DNA of 42,761 bases. Source: Mycoplasma sp. UBA710. GTDB lineage: Bacteria > Bacillota_I > Bacilli_A > Mycoplasmatales > Metamycoplasmataceae. The translations under genes were made by a program, and so were the position numbers. The DNA is taken from positions 1 to 42,761 of the forward strand of contig DBMA01000017.1 in assembly GCA_002298905.1 (NCBI GenBank), given 5' to 3'. The notes under the pieces were generated by a model. That model was given only the letters and a program-made list of their open reading frames with translations. It was not told the origin of the DNA and did not search any database. This document shows positions 20,756-31,234 of the stretch, piece after piece. How positions within the stretch are numbered: position 1 is the first letter of the stretch; each line of letters opens with the position of its first letter.

Positions 20756-21397
20756 CTACAATATTATATCTAATATTTTATCAATAATTTCATTTATATC
20801 ATCATGCTGATTGATAGTAAATAATTTATTTTTTCTTTGATAAAATTCAACAACAGGAGTTGTTTCTTTTTCATAAATATCTAAACGCTTTTTAACAGCT
20901 TCTGGTTGGTCATCGGCTCTTTGGATTAACAATCCACAATCATTTTCACAATAAGGATGTTTTTTAGACCTAAATGATGTTAAATTATAACTTTTTTTGC
21001 ATGTTTTACAAAAATATCTTTGACTTAAACGGTCAATCACAATTTGTTTATTTATATCCAAATAAATTACAATATAATCTTCAAAATTTAATTGATCCAA
21101 AAACATTGCTTGTTGAATAGTTCTAGGAAATCCATCTAAAATAAATTTTTGATTGTTTGCTTGCATTTGCAATATTTTATTTTCTACAATTTTATTTGTA
21201 ATATCATCTGGCACATATGAACCTGATTCAACGATGGATTGAACTTTTAAACCTAATTCAGTTTTATTGTTAATTTCTTCTCGAAAAATATCGCCTGTAG
21301 AAATTTGAATAATATTAGTTTTTTTTTCTAATATTGAGCTTATGGTCCCTTTTCCACTTCCGGGCATTCCTAAAAAAATAATATTTGTTCTTGCCAT
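20756..21397 (-). CDS. adk: Adenylate kinase
   Basis: Interconverts ATP + AMP with 2 ADP; 213 residues. P-loop GMPGSGKGT is at 10-18, DGFPRT binds AMP, and the LID holds a four-cysteine zinc site CKTCKKSYN...YCENDC, typical of Gram-positive-type Adk. It starts 22 bases after secY. Confidence 0.98.
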   Translation of the reverse strand: MARTNIIFLGMPGSGKGTISSILEKKTNIIQISTGDIFREEINNKTELGLKVQSIVESGSYVPDDITNKIVENKILQMQANNQKFILDGFPRTIQQAMFLDQLNFEDYIVIYLDINKQIVIDRLSQRYFCKTCKKSYNLTSFRSKKHPYCENDCGLLIQRADDQPEAVKKRLDIYEKETTPVVEFYQRKNKLFTINQHDDINEIIDKILDIIL

Positions 21398-21419
21398 AAA
21401 ATTCCTTTACAAAATTGAT

Positions 21420-22862
21420 TTATCACAAAATTGAGCTTTGATCTTCAGTGTTTGATGATTTATCAGCTTCTTTCATTTTTTTAATTGTTTTAGCTTTAAA
21501 TAGATTTAATGCTTTTTTTCTAGCCACAATTTGTTGAATTGTTTCAATTGAAACAGATATTACAATCATAATCGAAGTACCACTAATTACAATATTTTCT
21601 GGAGAGCCAGCGATAATTGCAATGTATTGAGAAGAACCTAATATAGTTAAATAAATAGCTGAAAAAATTGATAATCTAATCACAATTGAAAATAAATAAT
21701 CTTCTGTTTGCTCTCCAGGCACAATACCTGGAATAAAAGTTGATGATTTATTAAAGTCTTCAACAATTTTATCTATTTTTGATTGTTGAATTGATAAAAA
21801 TATTGTTAATAAAAATGTTGCTGAAGCATATAAAGTTAAACCAATAGGTTTTTTTAATTGGAAATTATCATTCATTCATCTTGTAATGTCAGAAGGATAA
21901 AATTGATTTACTAAATTAACAATCAACATTGGGAATGTAATTAACATAGAAGCAAAAATAATTGGCATAATTCCTGATGCATTTACTTTTATTGGTAAAT
22001 AAGATAAATCTTTAATATTTTTAGAACGCCCAACTCCTGTATGTTGAATTGGTATTCTTCTTTCTGCTTGATATACAAAAGAAATAACTAATGATAATAG
22101 AATAAATAATAATGTAAAACCAATTAGATAAATAATTCCTCTAAATAATAATTCTCCTGTTTTAGACTGAATTCACAAACTTCAAGCTGATGTAAATAAT
22201 GTCGGAATAGTAATAATTGAACCAGCTAAAATCAACATTGATGATCCATTACCTACTCCTTTATTTGTAATTTGTTCTGCTAAAAAAATTGAAAAAAATG
22301 TTCCAGCAGTTAAAATAAAAGGTAAAACAATTCATATAAAAAATGTGTTTTTAAAATCGCTAACAATAGTAATATAACTTGATTGTCCAGATGCAGAATT
22401 GCTTAAAGATTGAATAATAACAATTGCTTGAACAATTGAAAAAACAAATGTCAAAGCATATGTAATATAATTAATTTTCATTCTTCCTGCAGGACCTGAT
22501 TGATATAAATGATAAATTGGAGGAAATAATTTTGTTTGAGCAAAAGTCATTACTAGTGAAGCTGTAATGTAAGGACTAATACCTAATGAAACAAGAGAAA
22601 ATTGTCTTAAACCTCCTCCTCCAATAGTATTCATAATACCAAGAAATGAAGCACTATCAAATCCATTTGAATTTGAGATTTTAATTCCAGGTAAAGTTAT
22701 TGTTCCAATAGAAACAAAAATAATCATAACCATTAAAGTAAAAAGAATTCTTTTTAATAAATCTTTTTCTTTTAGTTTTAAAATGATATTTTTATTAAAA
22801 AATAAAAATATTTTTGATAAAAAAAATGATATATTTGATCAGGTTTTTTTAAAAAAACCCAC
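21420..22862 (-). CDS. secY: Protein translocase subunit SecY
   Basis: Channel subunit of the Sec translocon; 480 residues with about ten membrane segments. Family features include PGIKISNSNGFD near the first segment and GISPYITASLVMTF (plug and TM2 region). The start is GTG at 22862: GGAGGT lies nine bases upstream, inside the end of rplO, and an N-terminal segment KKTWSNISFFLSK follows. The next in-frame ATG would cut off the conserved N-terminal helix. Many Trp are TGA, including the last codon before the stop. Confidence 0.96.
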
Positions 22863-22864
22863 TT

Positions 22865-23302
22865 TTAAATTACCTCCACTTTTCCACCAACTTGTTCTAC
22901 CATTTTAATAGCACTTTGACTAGCAGCATTTACTTTAATAATAAATTTTTTGGTTAATTTTCCATTAGCCAATAATTTTATAGGTAAATTTTTGTTACGA
23001 GCTAATTTAGATTTATACAACACATCAAAATCAATAACAGTATTGGCATCAAATTTTGCTTCCAAAGAAGATAAAGAAACAATTTGGTATTCAATGTGAT
23101 TTACATTATTAAATCCTCTTTTGGGCAATCTTCTAAATCAAGGAGTTTGTCCCCCTTCAAATCCTGGACGATGTCCATGACGTTTATTTTGTCCTGATTG
23201 TCCTTTTCCAGCTTGTTTACCTTTACCGGCAGCATGACCTCTACCTACACGGTGTTTTTCTTTTCTTGCACCAGGATTTGATGATAAGCTATGTAATTTC
23301 AT
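22865..23302 (-). CDS. rplO: 50S ribosomal protein L15
   Basis: 145-residue large-subunit protein. It begins MKLHSLSSNPGARKEKHRVG, followed by the Gly-rich GHAAGKGKQAGKGQSGQ stretch typical of L15. One TGA Trp occurs at GGQTPW. It ends two bases before the secY GTG, and the secY ribosome site is within its last codons. L30 (rpmD), normally upstream, is absent, as is common in mollicutes. Confidence 0.96.
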
Positions 23303-23316
23303 ATAATCTCCTTTTG

Positions 23317-24021
23317 CTATTTTTTAAGAATATGTTCAATTGGAACATCTCTTAAAGATGCTAATTTTTCTACTGTTCTTAATTTTTTCAAAGCACTTAT
23401 TGCCACTTTGGCAGCATTTTGTTTTGTTCTTGATCCATAAGATTTAGTATAAATATCTGTATACCCTGCTAATTCAACAACAATTCTTATTGTACCAGAT
23501 GCTACTATCCCTTTACCTTTTGGAGCAGGTTTTAAAATTACTTGACTTGATGAATATTTTGATTTAACTTCATGAGGAATTGTTGATTTATTTACAATAG
23601 GTACTTCAATTAAATTATTTTCTGCATTTTTATATGCTTTTTTAATAGCATCAGGCACTTCATTTGCTTTTCCATGACCCAATCCAACTTTTCCTTTTTT
23701 ATTTCCAATTGCAACAACTGCTGAAAATGAAAATCTTCTTCCACCTTTAACAACTGTTGTAACACGAGCTACATCAATAATTTTATCTTCAAATTCTGAT
23801 ACTCTTTTTTCAACTTTTGCTCTTGATTTAGCTTTTTTAGTTTTACTAAATTCTGTATTATTTTTAGCAAAATGTTCTTTAGAAGATTTTTCATTTGTTT
23901 TATTATTTTTTGCAACAACTTCTTTAGTTTCTTGAGATTCTGAATGAGAGCTTATTACTGAATCATTTTGTTGATCTTCTTGAGATACATTTAATTTTTC
24001 ATCTTGATTAAAAAATATCAT
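23317..24021 (-). CDS. rpsE: 30S ribosomal protein S5 with long N-terminal extension
   Basis: S5 helps decoding accuracy and mRNA helicase action; the conserved core is RVTTVVKGGRRFSFSAVV...GHGKANEVPDAI and the C-terminal domain. At 234 residues it is about 70 longer than usual. The first ~75 residues are a Ser/Gln/Lys/Glu-rich, probably disordered tail. The ATG overlaps the rplR stop by one base, which fixes this start. No ribosome site lies in the core that would suggest a shorter form. Confidence 0.95.
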   Translation of the reverse strand: MIFFNQDEKLNVSQEDQQNDSVISSHSESQETKEVVAKNNKTNEKSSKEHFAKNNTEFSKTKKAKSRAKVEKRVSEFEDKIIDVARVTTVVKGGRRFSFSAVVAIGNKKGKVGLGHGKANEVPDAIKKAYKNAENNLIEVPIVNKSTIPHEVKSKYSSSQVILKPAPKGKGIVASGTIRIVVELAGYTDIYTKSYGSRTKQNAAKVAISALKKLRTVEKLASLRDVPIEHILKK

Positions 24022-24371
24022 TAGAACTTCACCCCTTCTGCTCTAATAGCTTCTGCAAAACTTTTCACTTTTCCATGATAAATATATCCTGAACGATCAA
24101 AAACGATTTCTTTTATATTTAAAGATTTAATTTTTTTACCCATTTCATGACCTAATTTTTCTGCTGCTTTAATATTACCACTATATTCTTGATCTTTAAT
24201 TGTTGAAGCACTAGCCAAAGTAACACCTTTGCTATCATCAATTAATTGAGCATAAAAATTTTGATGAGATTTATAAATAGAAAGTCTAGGAACACTACTT
24301 GTACCATTAATTTTTTGTCTAATTTTTAAATGTTTTTTTATTCTTGCTTTATTTCTTGAATTTATTTTCAT
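24021..24371 (-). CDS. rplR: 50S ribosomal protein L18
   Basis: Binds 5S rRNA; 116 residues, normal length. Core motifs: RLSIYKSHQNFYAQLIDDSK and FDRSGYIYHGKVKSFAEAIR. Its stop overlaps the rpsE start by one base (TAATG), and it starts ten bases after rplF. Confidence 0.97.
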   Translation of the reverse strand: MKINSRNKARIKKHLKIRQKINGTSSVPRLSIYKSHQNFYAQLIDDSKGVTLASASTIKDQEYSGNIKAAEKLGHEMGKKIKSLNIKEIVFDRSGYIYHGKVKSFAEAIRAEGVKF

Positions 24372-24381
24372 AATTTAGTCT

Positions 24382-24921
24382 TTATTTAGATGCAGCCTTT
24401 CCTTCTTTTCTTCTAATTATCTCATCATCATACATAATACCTTTACCTGAATAAACATTGGGTTTTCTTACTTTTCTAATAATAGCAGTAAATTCACCAA
24501 CTTGTTGTTTATCAATTCCTGTTACCAAAATTTCTGTTGGTTTAGCAATTTCTAATTTAATACCTGTAGGAATTTCAATTTTGTGAGAATGTGAATATCC
24601 TGCATGAATTTCAATTTGATTTCCTACTAAAGCCGCTTTATAACCAACTCCTTTGATTAGTAATTTTCTTGAAAATCCTTCACTAACCCCTTTAATCATT
24701 CCGGCTAATAATGAATTAGTTGTTCCATGTAATTGTTTAGTATGTTTTTCTTCATTTGCTCTTATGGTGGTTAATTTATCATTTTCTACATTAATTGAAA
24801 TTAATGTTGAAAATTGTTTTTTTAATTCTCCCTTTGGACCTTTAATAGTAATTAAATTTTGATTATTTTCTAAAGTTACTCCAGAAGGTATAGTAAGAAT
24901 ACGATTTCCAACTCTTGACAT
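24382..24921 (-). CDS. rplF: 50S ribosomal protein L6
   Basis: 179-residue large-subunit protein near the factor-binding site. MSRVGNRILTIPSGV and the C-terminal RKPNVYSGKGIMY identify it. A good AGGAGGT-type site precedes the ATG. Placed between rpsH and rplR as usual. Confidence 0.97.
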   Translation of the reverse strand: MSRVGNRILTIPSGVTLENNQNLITIKGPKGELKKQFSTLISINVENDKLTTIRANEEKHTKQLHGTTNSLLAGMIKGVSEGFSRKLLIKGVGYKAALVGNQIEIHAGYSHSHKIEIPTGIKLEIAKPTEILVTGIDKQQVGEFTAIIRKVRKPNVYSGKGIMYDDEIIRRKEGKAASK

Positions 24922-24938
24922 TAATACCTCCTATCTTA

Positions 24939-25337
24939 TCAAATGTAGGCAATTACTTCACCACCTACATTTTCCTTTCTTGCTTCTTTATCTGTTAATA
25001 ATCCTTTTGATGTTGAGATAATTGCAATCCCAAATCCTGATTGAACACGTGGAACTTCTTCTACAGGAACATAAACTCTTAATCCAGGTTTTGATATTCT
25101 TTTAATATCTGTAATTACTCTTTCGGTCCCCTTATATTTTAAAGTTACTACAATTTCTTTTTTATTATTATTTAGAGCTATTTCTTCAAACTTAGTAATA
25201 TAACCTTCATTTTTAATAATAGATAAAAGTTTCATTTTTAATTTTGAATGAGGCATTGAAACTGTTGGATGCTTTCTTGCATTTGCATTTTTGATACGAA
25301 CAATCATATCTGAAATTGGATCATTTATAAATGCCAT
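24939..25337 (-). CDS. rpsH: 30S ribosomal protein S8
   Basis: 132-residue 16S rRNA-binding protein. MAFINDPISDMIVRIKNANA and the C-terminal ISTSKGLLTDKEARKENVGG are diagnostic. In other bacteria S8 is the spc operon autoregulator. It begins three bases after rpsN. Confidence 0.97.
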   Translation of the reverse strand: MAFINDPISDMIVRIKNANARKHPTVSMPHSKLKMKLLSIIKNEGYITKFEEIALNNNKKEIVVTLKYKGTERVITDIKRISKPGLRVYVPVEEVPRVQSGFGIAIISTSKGLLTDKEARKENVGGEVIAYI

Positions 25338-25340
25338 AAA

Positions 25341-25526
25341 TTATCAACTCGCTTTCTTCACACCAGGAATTTTTCCTTCATGAGCTAATTTTCTAAAACA
25401 AATCCTACAAATTTCAAATTTTCTTAATACTGCATGTGGACGACCACATAATTGACATCTTGTATATTTTCTAGAAGAAAATTTTGGATGTTTTTCTGCT
25501 TTAACTTTTAATGATTTTTTTGCCAT
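25341..25526 (-). CDS. rpsN: 30S ribosomal protein S14, zinc type
   Basis: Short 61-residue S14 of the zinc-binding type: CQLCGRPHAVL followed by CRICFRKLAHEGKIPGVKKA. The last residue is a TGA-coded Trp before TAA, so the standard code would end it one codon early. S14 assembles the 30S head. It lies between rplE and rpsH. Confidence 0.97.
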
Positions 25527-25542
25527 ATTTTTCCTTTATCTA

Positions 25543-26097
25543 TTATTTTTGTTGCACCTTAGCAAAAGGCATTCCTAATAGTTTTAATAACTCATAAGCT
25601 TCTTCATCAGTTTTTGCTGTTGTAACAATAATTACATCAAGACCTTTAATTCTTCTAATTTTGTCAAATGATATTTCAGGGAAAATAATTTGTTCTTTAA
25701 TTCCTAATGCATAATTTCCACGTTTATCAAATGCTTTTGGATTTACTCCTCGAAAATCACGAATCCTTGGTATAGAAACATTAATTAATTCATACAAGAA
25801 AGTTCACATCCTTTCTCTTCTCATGGTCACTTTTCCACCCATTGCCATTCCTTCACGAAGTTTAAAAGAAGCATTAGATTTTTTAGCAATTACAGTTAAT
25901 GGTTTTTGACCAGTAATTAAAGTTAATTCGTTGATTACTTCTTCAATCGCTTTGGAATTAGATACTTCTTTTCCGGCAGTCATATTAATAACAATTTTTT
26001 CTACCTTAGGAACTTGCATAATTGAAGTATAATTAAACTTTTTAATTAAAGCAGGAACAATTTCTTGATCATATTTAATCTCTAATGATGATTTCAT
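25543..26097 (-). CDS. rplE: 50S ribosomal protein L5
   Basis: 5S rRNA-binding protein, 184 residues. Conserved segments: KVEKIVINMTAGKEVSNSKA, GQKPLTVIAKKSNASFKLRE, and the C-terminal half with IPRIRDFRGVNPKAFD. One TGA Trp after MRRERM joins two halves that look separate in the standard code. Its start lies three bases from the rplX stop. Confidence 0.97.
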
Positions 26098-26100
26098 AGA

Positions 26101-26418
26101 TTAGATTTCCTTTCCTGTTTTTTTATCAATTCTAATTTTTTTATCTTTTTCAAATTTATATCCAATTTTAGAAGCAATTGGCGAACCTTTTTTAGATTCT
26201 TTTGATTTTAAAGCAACATTAGAAATATGAATTGATGCTTCTTTTGTTTCAATAGAACCTTCTGTATTTTGTTGATTTGGTTTTCTATGTCTTACTACTT
26301 TATTAATATCTTTTATAAATACACGATTTTTTTTCTTATCAATTTTAGTAATAAAACCTGTTTTTCCCTTTTCTGATCCTGAGATAATTACTACTTCATC
26401 ATTTTTTTTCAATTTCAT
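26101..26418 (-). CDS. rplX: 50S ribosomal protein L24
   Basis: Early assembly protein of the 50S subunit, 105 residues. KOW motif: KNDEVVIISGSEKGKTGFI near the N-terminus, then VVRHRKPNQQNTEGSIETKE. GGAG precedes the ATG. Confidence 0.96.
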   Translation of the reverse strand: MKLKKNDEVVIISGSEKGKTGFITKIDKKKNRVFIKDINKVVRHRKPNQQNTEGSIETKEASIHISNVALKSKESKKGSPIASKIGYKFEKDKKIRIDKKTGKEI

Positions 26419-26433
26419 AATTTTCTCCTTATC

Positions 26434-26802
26434 TTAAATAACTTCCGGGGCAAGAGAAACTATTTTTAAATATCCTTTTTCTCTTAATTCACGAGCTACT
26501 GGACCAAATACCCGTGTCCCTCTTGGTGTACCATCTTCTTTAATAATGATTACAGCATTATCATCAAATTTTATATGAGATCCATCTTTTCTTTTAATCC
26601 CATATTTTGACCTTACAATAACAGCTTTTACTACTTGACCTTCTTTTACCATTCCATTTGGTAATGCTTTTTTAATAGAACATACAACAATATCTCCTAT
26701 ATTAGAAGTTTTTTTAACAGAACCACCAATATTTCTAATTAATCCAACTTCTTTTGCTCCTGAGTTGTCAGCAACTACTAATCTAGATTGTTCTAAAACC
26801 AT
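26434..26802 (-). CDS. rplN: 50S ribosomal protein L14
   Basis: 122-residue inter-subunit bridge protein. LVVADNSGAKEVGLIRNIGG and GTRVFGPVARELREKGYLKI are diagnostic. Its ATG shares a base with the rpsQ stop. Confidence 0.98.
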   Translation of the reverse strand: MVLEQSRLVVADNSGAKEVGLIRNIGGSVKKTSNIGDIVVCSIKKALPNGMVKEGQVVKAVIVRSKYGIKRKDGSHIKFDDNAVIIIKEDGTPRGTRVFGPVARELREKGYLKIVSLAPEVI

Positions 26803-27077
26803 TAATTACCTTCTTTCGCATGTTCTCTAATTTTTTCTAAACGAAATGTTTTTGTTTTTGAATAAGGACGAGTAGAAGTGATTTTTACAATATCACCAAC
26901 TTTAGCCATTTCTTTTTCATCATGAGCTGCAAACTTTTTAGTTTTTCTAAAACGTTTTCCATATAAAGGGTGTTTAATATAAATATCAACAGCAACAATA
27001 ATAGTTTTAGTATTTTTTGTAGAAACAACTCTTCCGTTTAACGATTTTCTGTTATTAACTCTTACTTGTTGTTCCAT
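26802..27077 (-). CDS. rpsQ: 30S ribosomal protein S17
   Basis: 91-residue 16S rRNA-binding OB-fold protein. LNGRVVSTKNTKTIIVAVD, HPLYGKRFRKTKKFAAHDE and the ITSTRPYSKTKTFRL segment are typical. It overlaps its neighbours by one base on each side. Confidence 0.97.
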   Translation of the reverse strand: MEQQVRVNNRKSLNGRVVSTKNTKTIIVAVDIYIKHPLYGKRFRKTKKFAAHDEKEMAKVGDIVKITSTRPYSKTKTFRLEKIREHAKEGN

Positions 27078-27391
27078 TATTTAACCTCTTTTTGTTCTTT
27101 TGCATTTTTTGTTGCTTTTTTTGTTGATTTTGTTTTTTTGATAGAAGATGATGTTGATGTTGTTTTTACAATTTTTTCTTTTTTGTTATTAGATGATGTT
27201 TGTTTAATTTCTTGTTGCCTTATAGCAGTTAAAACTCTTGCAATATCACGACGTACTAATTTAATTTTATGAGTTTGATCTTGTTGTTGAGTCTTATTTT
27301 TTCAACCTAAGGTAAATGATTCAGCTTTTAAATCATTTAATAAATCATTTAATTCGTTAATTGATTTATTTTCAATATCTTTAAATTTCAT
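27077..27391 (-). CDS. rpmC: 50S ribosomal protein L29 with C-terminal extension
   Basis: L29 lies at the exit of the nascent-chain tunnel. The N-terminal ~65 residues are standard: MKFKDIENKSINELNDLLND and HKIKLVRRDIARVLT. A ~38-residue Lys/Thr/Ser-rich tail follows (NNKKEKIVKTTSTSSS...), making 104 residues against the usual 65. One TGA Trp (LGWKN) splits it in the standard code. It overlaps the rplP stop and the rpsQ start by one base each. Confidence 0.94.
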
Positions 27392-27828
27392 TATTTACCA
27401 CCACTTTCTACTAAAGATTCTTCTTTTGATAGAATTTTTACTTTAACTGGTAATTTATGCCCGCCAAGTCTTAATGCTTCTTTTGCTATTTCTTCGCTAA
27501 CACCCTTTACTTCAAACATCATAGTATTTTCTTTAACAACTGCTGCTCATTTTTCAGGATTCCCTTTTCCTTTTCCCATTCTTACTCCAATTGGTTTTGA
27601 TGTTAAAGATAGATGTGGGAAAATTCTTATAATAACTTTTCCTTCTCTTCCCATTCTTCTTGTAATAGCAATCCTTGCAGCTTCAATTTGTCTTGCACTT
27701 ACTCAAGCTGATGATTTTGCTTGTAATCCAAATTCTCCAAATGAAACTTTATTTCCTTTATATGCTTTTTGTTTGTCATGGTATATTTTGAAGGTTTTAC
27801 GATGTTTAGTTCTTTTTGGTTGTAACAT
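27391..27828 (-). CDS. rplP: 50S ribosomal protein L16
   Basis: 145-residue protein near the peptidyl-transferase centre. MLQPKRTKHRKTFKI, then GLQAKSSAWVSARQIEAARI and RRMGREGKVIIRIFPH are diagnostic. Two Trp are TGA. One-base overlaps with rpsC and rpmC. Confidence 0.97.
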
Positions 27829-28475
27829 TATTTACCTTCTTTCACATCACCAAGTGATAATCAAACTTTTACACCAATAGCGCCATATGTTGTTCTTGCA
27901 GTAGCTGTTGCATAATCTACATTTTGTCTTAATGTATGAAGTTTCATTTCACCTTCTGAATAACCTTCAGATCTTGCCATATCAACACCATTTAAACGAC
28001 CACTAACTTTAGTTTTAATACCAACTGCTCCTGCTTTCATAGCATCACGAATAGCTTGTTTTTGAGCATTTCTAAATGAACCTCTATTTTCTAATTTAAT
28101 AGCAATTTCTTCTGCTAATAATTTAGCACTTAAAGCTGGTTTTTCAATTGTAATTACTTCAATTATTAATTCTAATTTTTTATTTCTTACAAATTTTTGA
28201 ATATCTTTAATTAATTTTTTAACATTAGATCCTTCTTGACCTAAAACGGCACCAGGTTTTGCTGTATGAATATAAAGAATTACTTTTCCATCTTGGAATC
28301 TTTTAATATTCATATTTCCGATCTCATACTCTCTTGTAAATTGCTCAAGATATTGGTAAATTTTTTGGTCTTCTAAAAGTAATTTAGCAAAATCTTTTTT
28401 ATTGGCATATCAAATTGTGTTATGCTCTTTTGTAATTCCATAACGGAATCCATTTGGATTAACTTTTTGTCCCAT
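27828..28475 (-). CDS. rpsC: 30S ribosomal protein S3
   Basis: mRNA-entry protein of the 30S head, 215 residues. MGQKVNPNGFRYGITKEHNT, the KH domain with GAVLGQEGSNVKKL, and the C-terminal RLNGVDMARSEGYSEG identify it. Trp codons at IWYA and near the end (VKVWLSLG) are TGA. It follows rplV by 15 bases. Confidence 0.98.
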
Positions 28476-28490
28476 TGGTTTACCTCCTAA

Positions 28491-28856
28491 TTATTTTTTA
28501 TTGCTTTTTTCTTGAGAATTTAATTCTTCTAATTTAATGATCATATGAGATGTTCTTTTAAAAATTGAATATGCTCTTCCTTGAGACCTTGGTTGGAATC
28601 TTTTTAAAGTTGGGCCTTCATTAATTAATACTTCAGATAAATATAATTTATCTACATTCATTCCATTATTATTAATTGCATTTGCAATGGCTGATTGTAA
28701 TAATTTTAATAATAAACGAGCTGCTTTTTTATTAGAATTTTTTAAAATAGATAGGGCTTCTTTTGATGTTTTATATCTAATTAAATCAGCAACTAAGCGA
28801 GCTTTTTGAGCTGAAATTCTTTGTAATTTTAATTGTGCAATTGCTTGTGTTTTCAT
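28491..28856 (-). CDS. rplV: 50S ribosomal protein L22
   Basis: Tunnel-lining protein, 121 residues. The segment ISAQKARLVADLIRYKTSKE and the beta-hairpin GPTLKRFQPRSQGRAYSIFK (site of macrolide contacts in other bacteria) are intact. Confidence 0.97.
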   Translation of the reverse strand: MKTQAIAQLKLQRISAQKARLVADLIRYKTSKEALSILKNSNKKAARLLLKLLQSAIANAINNNGMNVDKLYLSEVLINEGPTLKRFQPRSQGRAYSIFKRTSHMIIKLEELNSQEKSNKK

Positions 28857-28859
28857 AAA

Positions 28860-29138
28860 TTATTTTTTCTTTCCTTTATCAGCCCCGTGACCTGTATAAG
28901 TTCTTGTTGGAGAAAATTCTCCTAATTTATGACCTACCATATCATCTGTTACATAAACATCAATAAATTTTTTACCATTATGAACTTGAAATGTTAAACC
29001 GACAAATTCTGGAAAAATTGTTGAACGTCTAGACCAAGTTTTAATAGGTTTCTTGGGAGCTTTTTTTGTATTAATAGCTTCTACTTTTTTTAATAAATGG
29101 TCATCTGCAAATGGACCTTTTTTAAGTGATCTTCCCAT
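28860..29138 (-). CDS. rpsS: 30S ribosomal protein S19
   Basis: 92-residue 30S head protein. MGRSLKKGPFADDHLLKK, KTWSRRSTIFPEFVGLTFQV and GHKLGEFSPTRTYTGHGADK are diagnostic. The Trp here is the rare TGG codon. Its ATG shares a base with the rplB stop. Confidence 0.98.
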   Translation of the reverse strand: MGRSLKKGPFADDHLLKKVEAINTKKAPKKPIKTWSRRSTIFPEFVGLTFQVHNGKKFIDVYVTDDMVGHKLGEFSPTRTYTGHGADKGKKK

Positions 29139-29986
29139 TATTTTTCAGCTCCTTTCCGTCTTCTAATGATTAATTTATTTGATGATTTTTTAGTATCTCT
29201 TGTTTTAACTCCAAGAGCTTTTTTACCTCAAAGAGTCATTGGGCTTTTTCTACCAATAGGTTGTTTCCCTTCTCCTCCTCCATGTGGGTGATCAATTGGG
29301 TTCATAACAGATCCTCTAACAGTTGGTCTAATTCCTTTATGACGATTTCTTCCAGCTTTACCAATGTTAATTAATGAATGTTCTTCATTTCCAACAACAC
29401 CAATTGTTGCTCTAGCTTTAAGTAAGAATTTTCTTACTTCTCCTGATTTTAATCTAACAATAACATATTTTTTAGATTCATCCATCCCTAAAATTTGAGC
29501 TGATGATGCAGCTGAACGGGCCAATTTTGCTCCAGCTCCAGGTTGAATTTCTAAATTATGAATAAATGTACCTTCTGGAATATTTTCAAGTGGTAATGTA
29601 TTCCCTACTTTAATATCTACATTTGAACCTGATACAATAGTGTCTCCTACTTGTAATCCTTTTGGATGAATAATGTATCTTTTTTCACCATCTTGATAAA
29701 CAACTAAAGAAATATTTGCTGAACGGTTTGGATCATACTCAATTGATGCTATTCTTCCAATAATTCCGTCTTTATTTCTTTTGAAATCAATAATACGATA
29801 TTTTCTTTTGGCTCTTGAACCTTTGTGTCTAGTAGTTATTTTACCTTGATTGTTTCTTCCTGATTGCGGCTGTAAAATAGTTAGTAAAGATTTTTCTGGT
29901 TCATGACCACTAAGATTTTTATTGTAATCTAATACTGTCATGTTACGACGACCATTAGTTGTAGGCTTTAAATATTTAATTGCCAT
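29138..29986 (-). CDS. rplB: 50S ribosomal protein L2
   Basis: Primary 23S-binding protein, 282 residues. MAIKYLKPTTNGRRNMT at the start, SIEYDPNRSANISLVVYQDG in the middle, and the GSVMNPIDHPHGGGEGK loop near the peptidyl-transferase centre. A TGA Trp after SPMTL continues the frame to the basic tail RRRKGAEK. Confidence 0.98.
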
Positions 29987-30047
29987 TCTCTTACTCCTTT
30001 GCTTAAAAATATTTTTTATTTTTTTCTTCTAAGCTTGATTAACTTAA

Positions 30048-30536
30048 TTATTTATTTTCTTTTACTTCTGCTTTGTCAACTTTATCTTTTTTAGCTTCTG
30101 ATTTTTTGACTGTTGCAGAACTTTCTTTTTTATCTTTACTTTCAGCTGCTTTTTTAATTTTTTCAGCTGCTTTTTTCTCAGCTTCGCTAATTTCTTTTAC
30201 TTTTGCTTTAATTTGATCATTATTTGTTTCTTTTAATTTTTCATCTTGAGCTATTCCTTCATCAGGAAGTATTTGAATTGATCCTTCTGCTAATTTAATA
30301 ATTGCTTTCTTATATCCTGCAACAAATCCATTGAATCTACCAACACGCTTTGGTTTTCTTGGAACATTAAATGTATTAATTGATTCAACTTTTACTTGAA
30401 AAATAAATTCAACTGCTTTTTTAATTTCAAATTTTGATGCTTTACGATCAACTGCGAAAGTATAAATATTTGCTTGCATTTGTTGATAAGTTTTTTCTGT
30501 TAAAATTGGATATTTAATAATGCTTGTTAATTCCAT
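30048..30536 (-). CDS. rplW: 50S ribosomal protein L23 with long C-terminal extension
   Basis: Tunnel-exit protein that docks trigger factor and SRP. The standard core covers residues 1-95 (IIKYPILTEKTYQQMQANIY, NTFNVPRKPKRVGRFNGFVA). About 65 more residues of Lys/Glu/Ala-rich low complexity follow, giving 162 in all against the usual 95-100. Together with the long L29 tail, this puts two extra tails at the tunnel exit. A 61-base gap follows before rplB. Confidence 0.94.
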   Translation of the reverse strand: MELTSIIKYPILTEKTYQQMQANIYTFAVDRKASKFEIKKAVEFIFQVKVESINTFNVPRKPKRVGRFNGFVAGYKKAIIKLAEGSIQILPDEGIAQDEKLKETNNDQIKAKVKEISEAEKKAAEKIKKAAESKDKKESSATVKKSEAKKDKVDKAEVKENK

Positions 30537-31234
30537 TATTTAACCATCCCTTCTAATTTTTTCACATCCTCTGATGTTAAAATTAATGCATCAGTTCATA
30601 ATAATGCTTCTACAGTTAATGAAGATAATTTAATAGCTGCTACATTTGGTATATTATTAGCAGATAAATAAATGTTTTCATCTGAAGTTACAATTACAAT
30701 TCTTTTTCTTCCTTCAAGATTTAAATTTTTAATTTGATTTATTAATTCTTTGGTTTTTGGTTCTTTTATTTTAATAGAATCATTAACTAAAACAGAACCT
30801 TCTTTAGCTAATAATGATAGAGCTGAAAAAAATGCTAATTTTCTTAACTTTTTGTTCACTTTTAAACAATAATTTCTTTCAGGTTTAGGACCAAAAGCTC
30901 TACCTCCACCCACAAATTGTGGTGATCTTAAAGAACCTTGTCTTGCTCTTCCTGTTCCTTTTTGTTTTCAAGGTTTTTTTCCAGTTCCTGAAACTTCAGC
31001 TCTTGATTTAACACGATGTGTTCCTTGACGTCTTGAAGCTCTTTCCATCATTACAGTATCAAACATAGCTTGATGGTTAATTTTCGCTTCAAAAACATTT
31101 TTAGGTAATTTTACAGTATTATTTAAAGGTTTTAACTCAGGAGTTTTTAATGCTTTTTTTGAATTATCAGCAACTTTTTTAGTTTTAGTAACACTTGATT
31201 TAGTAGTTGCTTTTTTAGTAGTTGTACTTGGCAT
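30536..31234 (-). CDS. rplD: 50S ribosomal protein L4 with N-terminal extension
   Basis: Tunnel protein, 232 residues; in E. coli L4 also represses its own operon. A ~45-residue Lys/Thr/Ser-rich N-terminal tail precedes the core. Core motifs: RQGTHRVKSRAEVSGTGKKP, TGRARQGSLRSPQFVGGG and FGPKPERNYCLKVNKKLRK. TGA Trp codons occur at KPWKQ and near the C-terminus. One-base overlaps with rplC and rplW support the chosen start. Confidence 0.94.
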